Origin: Hoeflea sp. BAL378
GTDB taxonomy: Bacteria > Pseudomonadota > Alphaproteobacteria > Rhizobiales > Rhizobiaceae
Direction of reading: 5' to 3'
Length of the DNA: 64,000 bases
Assembly (NCBI RefSeq): GCF_000759435.1
Contig: NZ_JRJG01000003.1
Location: 1-64,000, forward strand
Made by a program: the position numbers and the translations under genes. Of this stretch, positions 60,268 to 64,000 are shown piece by piece (position 1 is the stretch's first letter; each line of letters begins with the position of its first letter). Below the pieces are notes generated by a model. It had not been told where the DNA came from and did not search any database. It was given only the letters and a program-made list of their open reading frames with translations.

Positions 60268-61443
60268 ATGAAGACCGATACCGAACTGCTGAAGAACTGG
60301 GGCGACGACCTGCCGTTTCGCGCGCTCACGGTTCCGCCGCATCGTGGCTCGACCGTTCTTTTCGACACGGTCGCGGAGTTCTTCGATCGCCACCGGCAAT
60401 TCTATGACGGCTACGCCTACGGGCTCTACAGCCACCCGGCGGCCCGGGCACTCGAGAAAGCGATAGCCGCCCTCGAGGGAGGCGCGCGAGCTGTGCTGGC
60501 CCCTTCGGGGATGGCAGCTATCACGCTGGTCAACCTGACGGTGCTGTCGGCGGGCGACGAGATACTGATCCCCGAAAGCTCTTATGGTCCGTCGCGGCAG
60601 GCGGCGCGGCATCTTCTCGGTCCGCTCGGGATAGTGGCGCGCGACTACGCGCCCGACGCCGACATGAACGACCTGCTGTCGCCACGGACGCGCCTTGTCT
60701 GGGTCGAGGCGCCGGGCAGCTTCGGAATGGAGATGCAGGATATTCCGGGCATCGTCGCAGCCGCTCACCGGGCCGGCGCGGCCGTGGCCTCGGATGGCAC
60801 ATGGGCTTCGCCGCTCGGTTTCCGGGCACTGTCGCACGGAGTGGATTTCGCGGTGCAGGCATTGTCGAAATACATAAGCGGCCATTCGGACGTGCTGATG
60901 GGGTCGGTCGCCGTCGCCGACGAGGCCAGGTTCCGTTCCTTGAAGGACCGTTCGCGCACTTTGGGCTATGGCGTGTCCCCCGACGACTGCGCGCTCACCC
61001 TTCGGGGTCTGGGCACGCTGGCGGTGCGGCTGGACCGGCAGGCCGCGACGGCGCTGGCGCTGGCGGAGTGGCTGAGCACGCAGACCGGGGTGACGCGCGT
61101 GCTGCATCCCGCGCTTCCGGGCGATCCGGGCCACGCCCTTTGGGCGCGCGATTTCACCGGAGCTGGCGCAATCTTTTCGATGTTGCTTGACCCGCACCAC
61201 GCAGCGAACCTGCCGGCCTTCCTGGAAAACTGCGACGTCTTTCGCATCGGCGCAAGCTGGGGCGGACTTCACAGCCTGTTCGCGCCAGCGGACATGTCGG
61301 TACTGCGTGACCCGGTCCAGTGGGCCGACGCCGGCCCGCTGGTGCGTATCGGCGTCGGCCTTGAGGCGTTTGAGGATCTGCAACGGGATCTGGCGCGCGG
61401 GCTCGCACGCTACCGCGGCGCCGCGCGCGACGCGGCGGAATGA
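60268..61443 (+). CDS. metC: PLP-dependent cystathionine beta-lyase/Cys-Met metabolism enzyme
   Basis: 391 residues of the Cys/Met metabolism PLP family. Schiff-base Lys201 in QALSKYISGHSDVLMG, PLP-phosphate region LAPSGMAAI, Tyr51 in GYAYGLYSHP. Likely cleaves C-S bonds (beta-elimination). Followed by an amino-acid ABC transporter, suggesting uptake and breakdown of a sulfur amino acid. The MetC symbol is by family only. Confidence 0.85.
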   Translation: MKTDTELLKNWGDDLPFRALTVPPHRGSTVLFDTVAEFFDRHRQFYDGYAYGLYSHPAARALEKAIAALEGGARAVLAPSGMAAITLVNLTVLSAGDEILIPESSYGPSRQAARHLLGPLGIVARDYAPDADMNDLLSPRTRLVWVEAPGSFGMEMQDIPGIVAAAHRAGAAVASDGTWASPLGFRALSHGVDFAVQALSKYISGHSDVLMGSVAVADEARFRSLKDRSRTLGYGVSPDDCALTLRGLGTLAVRLDRQAATALALAEWLSTQTGVTRVLHPALPGDPGHALWARDFTGAGAIFSMLLDPHHAANLPAFLENCDVFRIGASWGGLHSLFAPADMSVLRDPVQWADAGPLVRIGVGLEAFEDLQRDLARGLARYRGAARDAAE

Positions 61444-61510
61444 CGATTGCGCCCGGGCGGTGCGCCAGGTCTGGGCTATAATGAACACGGCGCCAAAGGA
61501 GATGATCGAG

Positions 61511-62542
61511 ATGCGATTGAACAGGACAAAGATTGCGCTGCTTGCCGCCGGATCGGCGTTATTGTTGCCGGCCGCAGCGGTGGCTGGACCGACGCTCGAT
61601 GCGATCAAGGGCAGGGCCGAATTGAACTGCGGCGTCAGCACTGGCACGTCGATCGGCAAGAGCACGCTCGACGATCAGGGCAATTGGACCGGATTCGAGG
61701 CCGATTTCTGCCGTGCCGTCGCGGCGGCCATCCTTGGCGACGGCGCCAAGGTCAATTTCGTGCCGCTTGAGTTCAAGAATGCATTCACCTCGCTGCAGTC
61801 GGGCAGCGTCGACATGCTGGCGCGGTCGGCCACATGGACGATGTCGCGTGATACCGAGTTCGCATTGGAATGGGCCGGCATCTACATCTATGATGGCCAG
61901 GGCTTCCTGGTCAGCAAGGCAAGCGGCATCACGTCGGCCAAGGAACTTGCCGGAGCCTCGATCTGCGTGACCTCCGGCACCACGACCGAGCTCAATCTCG
62001 CCGACTATTTCCGGACCAATAGGATGGACTACACTCCGATCACCGTAAGCTCGCCCGACCAGAGCATCGCCAACCTGGAATCCGCCCGCTGTGACGCCTA
62101 TACCAACGAGGTGGGCGGGCTCGCCTCCTACCGGTTGGGTCTCTCGGATCCAGACTCCTACACCATCCTTGCCGACGTGATATCGAAAGAGCCGCTCGGG
62201 CCGGTTGTCCGCGAAGACGACCAGCAGTTCGAGGATGTGGTCGAGTGGACGCGCCATGCCCTGATCATCGCGGAGGAATTCGGCGTCACGCAGGCGAATG
62301 TTGCCGAGATGGCGGCGACGACCGAAAAGCCCGAACTTCGACGCTTCCTGGGCGCCGAAGGCGAATTCGGCACCAAACTGGGCATTCCGAATGACTGGGC
62401 CGTGAAGACGATCCAGACAACCGGCAACTACGGCGAGTTGTTCGAGCGCACGCTGGGCTCGAACAGCAAGGCAAACATCGCCCGTGGTGTGAACACGCTG
62501 TGGTCCCAGGGCGGGCTGCTGTACGCACCTCCGGTGCGATAA
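61511..62542 (+). CDS. aapJ: General L-amino-acid ABC transporter substrate-binding protein (AapJ-like)
   Basis: 343 residues with signal peptide (KIALLAAGSALLLPAAAVA). PBP type II fold: CGVSTGTSIGKSTLDDQGNW, GFEADFCRAVAAAILG, and SICVTSGTTTELNLADYFRT, as in AapJ/BztA. ATG 61511 chosen because AAGGAG is 9 bases upstream; earlier ATGs at 61481 and 61502 are less signal-like. Confidence 0.9.
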   Translation: MRLNRTKIALLAAGSALLLPAAAVAGPTLDAIKGRAELNCGVSTGTSIGKSTLDDQGNWTGFEADFCRAVAAAILGDGAKVNFVPLEFKNAFTSLQSGSVDMLARSATWTMSRDTEFALEWAGIYIYDGQGFLVSKASGITSAKELAGASICVTSGTTTELNLADYFRTNRMDYTPITVSSPDQSIANLESARCDAYTNEVGGLASYRLGLSDPDSYTILADVISKEPLGPVVREDDQQFEDVVEWTRHALIIAEEFGVTQANVAEMAATTEKPELRRFLGAEGEFGTKLGIPNDWAVKTIQTTGNYGELFERTLGSNSKANIARGVNTLWSQGGLLYAPPVR

Positions 62543-62552
62543 GGCGATTGCG

Positions 62553-63758
62553 ATGGCCGACGTGGTATCCAATGTGACCGATCGCGGCGTGCCCGTGTCG
62601 ACGCCGTCCGCACCGCGTCGCCGTCCCCGGAGGCGATGGCCGTGGGCGGCGCTCGCGCAGCAGGCGGCGGCCATCGCGCTTGTGGCGGCCGCCTTCGCCT
62701 ATCTCGGCACCAACATCACGCGCAACCTCGCTGCGAACGGGATGACGGGTGGCTTCGGCTTCCTCTGGCAGGAAGCGGGATTTGCGATGAGCTTCAGCCT
62801 CATCGAGATGAGCGAGTCCTCGACCTACGGGCGGGTGTTCCTGGCCGGCGTGCTCAACACGCTGTTCATTGCCGGTCTCAGCCTGGTCACGGCGACGGTT
62901 CTCGGGCTTGTCGTCGGCTTCGCCCGCGTCTCCGCCGCCCGGCCGCTGACCCTGGCCGCGACGGTCTATGTCGAGGCGCTGCGCAACGTACCGATGCTCC
63001 TGATCCTGATTTTCGTGCAAACCGTGGCGCTGCGGTCGCTGCCTGTGGTGCGTGAGGCCATTGCCATCGGCGATGCGGTCTATCTCAGCAACCGGGGCAT
63101 CTATTTTCCATGGCCTGAACCGGGGCAGGACCTTCGGCTCGCGCTTGGCGCGCTGGTGGCCGGGTGTCTGGGCCTCGTGGCAGCCTGGGTTCTGAGGCCG
63201 CGCACGCCCGTGCTGGTGCGGCGTGATCTTGCGGCGACGATTGCGGGGATAACCGTGGGCGTGATCCTGCTGGTCGTCGCGGTTCTAAATGTCGACTGGC
63301 AGCGTCCTGTGTTTCGGGGTTTCGACTTTCGGGGCGGCGCAAAGATGATGCCTGAATTCGCAGCGCTGCTGCTGGCGTTGACGCTTTACAACGCCGCCTT
63401 TATCGCCGAGATCGTTCGCGCCGGACTCCAGAGCGTCGATCATGGCCAGATCGAAGCCGCCCGCGCTCTGGGCCTGCGCGATGGCTTCATCCAGCGCCGC
63501 ATCGTATTGCCTCAGGCGCTGCGTCTCATGGTGCCGCCGCTCACCAATCAATACGTCCACCTGATCAAGGCGTCCTCGCTCGCCACCGTCGTCGGCTTTC
63601 CGGATCTGGTCGCCGTTTTTCTCGGCACTTCGCTGAACCAGACCGGGCGCGCGATCGAAATCGTGGTGATGACCGCGGCGGTCTATCTGACGCTCTGTCT
63701 CGGCCTTGGCGCGCTCTCGGCAGCCTGGAACACCCGCGTTAGCCTGAAGGGGCGCTGA
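62553..63758 (+). CDS. aapQ: Amino-acid ABC transporter permease (AapQ-like)
   Basis: 401 residues, about eight helices. FGFLWQEAGFAMSFSLI and the EAA loop region EAARALGLRDGFIQRRIVLP, then QALRLMVPPLTNQYVHLIKA, are typical of AapQ/BztB permeases. Coupled to aapJ and to a following aapM-like gene. Confidence 0.92.
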   Translation: MADVVSNVTDRGVPVSTPSAPRRRPRRRWPWAALAQQAAAIALVAAAFAYLGTNITRNLAANGMTGGFGFLWQEAGFAMSFSLIEMSESSTYGRVFLAGVLNTLFIAGLSLVTATVLGLVVGFARVSAARPLTLAATVYVEALRNVPMLLILIFVQTVALRSLPVVREAIAIGDAVYLSNRGIYFPWPEPGQDLRLALGALVAGCLGLVAAWVLRPRTPVLVRRDLAATIAGITVGVILLVVAVLNVDWQRPVFRGFDFRGGAKMMPEFAALLLALTLYNAAFIAEIVRAGLQSVDHGQIEAARALGLRDGFIQRRIVLPQALRLMVPPLTNQYVHLIKASSLATVVGFPDLVAVFLGTSLNQTGRAIEIVVMTAAVYLTLCLGLGALSAAWNTRVSLKGR

Positions 63759-63760
63759 CC

Positions 63761-64000
63761 ATGACCCTATCCACCATTCCGCCCCGCCTGCCACCCGAGG
63801 TCTCCCGCACCGGCATTTCGTCGGGCCTGCGCGGCATGGCGGCGGAAAGCCCGGTGAGCCTGATCCTTTGGTTTGCCCTGGCGCTGGGCGCCGCCTGGAT
63901 ACTCCCGGACCTCATCAGTTGGACGCTGCTCGATGCGACCTGGGTGGCCGAGGACAGAAGCGGGTGCGATCCGTCCGGCGCCTGCTGGGCCTTCATCGTC
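63761..64000 (+). CDS. aapM: Amino-acid ABC transporter permease (AapM-like), partial
   Basis: The first 80 residues are present; the gene continues beyond the right edge. MTLSTIPPRLPPEVSR, a helix LILWFALALGAAWILPDLIS and CDPSGACWAFIV match the AapM N-terminus. Starts 2 bp after the aapQ stop. Confidence 0.85.
   Translation, partial: MTLSTIPPRLPPEVSRTGISSGLRGMAAESPVSLILWFALALGAAWILPDLISWTLLDATWVAEDRSGCDPSGACWAFIV

Noticed and set aside
60208-61665. 485-codon minus-strand open frame
   Set aside because: Shadow of the PLP lyase gene, which has the Schiff-base Lys motif.
1-64000. tRNA, rRNA or integrase-linked attachment site
   Set aside because: I looked for cloverleaf-like sequences and phage-type integrase motifs by eye and found none that I could support.

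Overview
The window looks like an accessory, metal-loaded region of a GC-rich alphaproteobacterium, most likely Hyphomicrobiales (rhizobia-related). This is inferred from the Aap-type amino-acid ABC transporter, two bacterial transglutaminase-like cysteine proteinases, alphaproteobacterial MntR, merF/merT/merP and the general codon style. Genes are tightly packed, with many ATGA stop/start overlaps, and the region carries insertion-sequence remnants and several frameshifted genes. I see no rRNA, tRNA or CRISPR array.

Layout. (1) 0-3.5 kb: a small nucleotide-related group with a C-terminally shortened dGTPase, a B12-binding-type radical SAM protein and a divergent thymidylate-kinase-like protein, followed by a gene stump cut off at an IS66 remnant (3.5-4.2 kb). 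This is the best candidate for an undescribed (possibly defence) system. (2) 4.7-13.1 kb, minus strand: ZIP transporter, CDF efflux pump, SpoIIAA-like protein, CtaG, cytochrome oxidase subunit II with a fused cytochrome c, a fused subunit I-III, a small membrane protein and a triheme cytochrome c, i.e. a caa3-type terminal oxidase module next to metal transporters. (3) 13.6-17.1 kb: small secreted protein, three L,D-transpeptidase-type enzymes in a row and a DUF1624 membrane protein. (4) 17.3-22.3 kb: MerR-type regulator with a clear operator, Zn/Cd/Pb P-type ATPase, isoprenylcysteine methyltransferase-like protein, LspA, DsbB and DsbA-like protein. (5) 22.3-28.6 kb: MntR, multicopper oxidase plus ZIP transporter, SCO-PCuAC-SCO copper delivery set, ArsB/ACR3-like permease. 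(6) 29-36 kb: two transglutaminase-like proteins, orphan Phd antitoxin, ArsR-type repressor with an HMA-CDF transporter, a frameshifted Na/Ca-exchanger-like gene, a decayed ccdA and a second lspA. (7) 36.3-48.1 kb: a long plus-strand copper/thiol run containing a small secreted protein, BNR-repeat protein, DUF411 protein, tiny Met-rich membrane proteins, cytochrome c, two TlpA/DsbE-like thioredoxins, Met-rich periplasmic protein, further SCO/PCuAC genes, DsbA, intact CcdA, a cysteine-pair CBS protein and an SDR-SPW-VKOR fusion. (8) 48.3-49.0 kb: IS6-family transposase remnant. (9) 49.1-53.5 kb: mercury operon with a textbook MerR operator. (10) 53.7-59.2 kb: small secreted protein, FixH-like protein, CusB and CusA. 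(11) 59.2-64 kb: LysR regulator, PLP-dependent C-S lyase and an amino-acid ABC transporter that runs off the right edge.

How it fits together. Most genes deal with copper, mercury, Zn/Cd/Pb, arsenic or manganese/iron, with delivery of copper to cytochrome oxidase (SCO, PCuAC, CtaG), with disulfide and thiol control in the periplasm (Dsb, CcdA, TlpA, VKOR), and with envelope maintenance (LspA, L,D-transpeptidases). Several families occur more than once (SCO four times, PCuAC twice, CcdA twice, LspA twice), often with one copy damaged. This suggests stacking of related metal-resistance islands by horizontal transfer followed by decay. Organism, function and island history are inferences; start sites, motifs, overlaps and frameshifts are read from the sequence.
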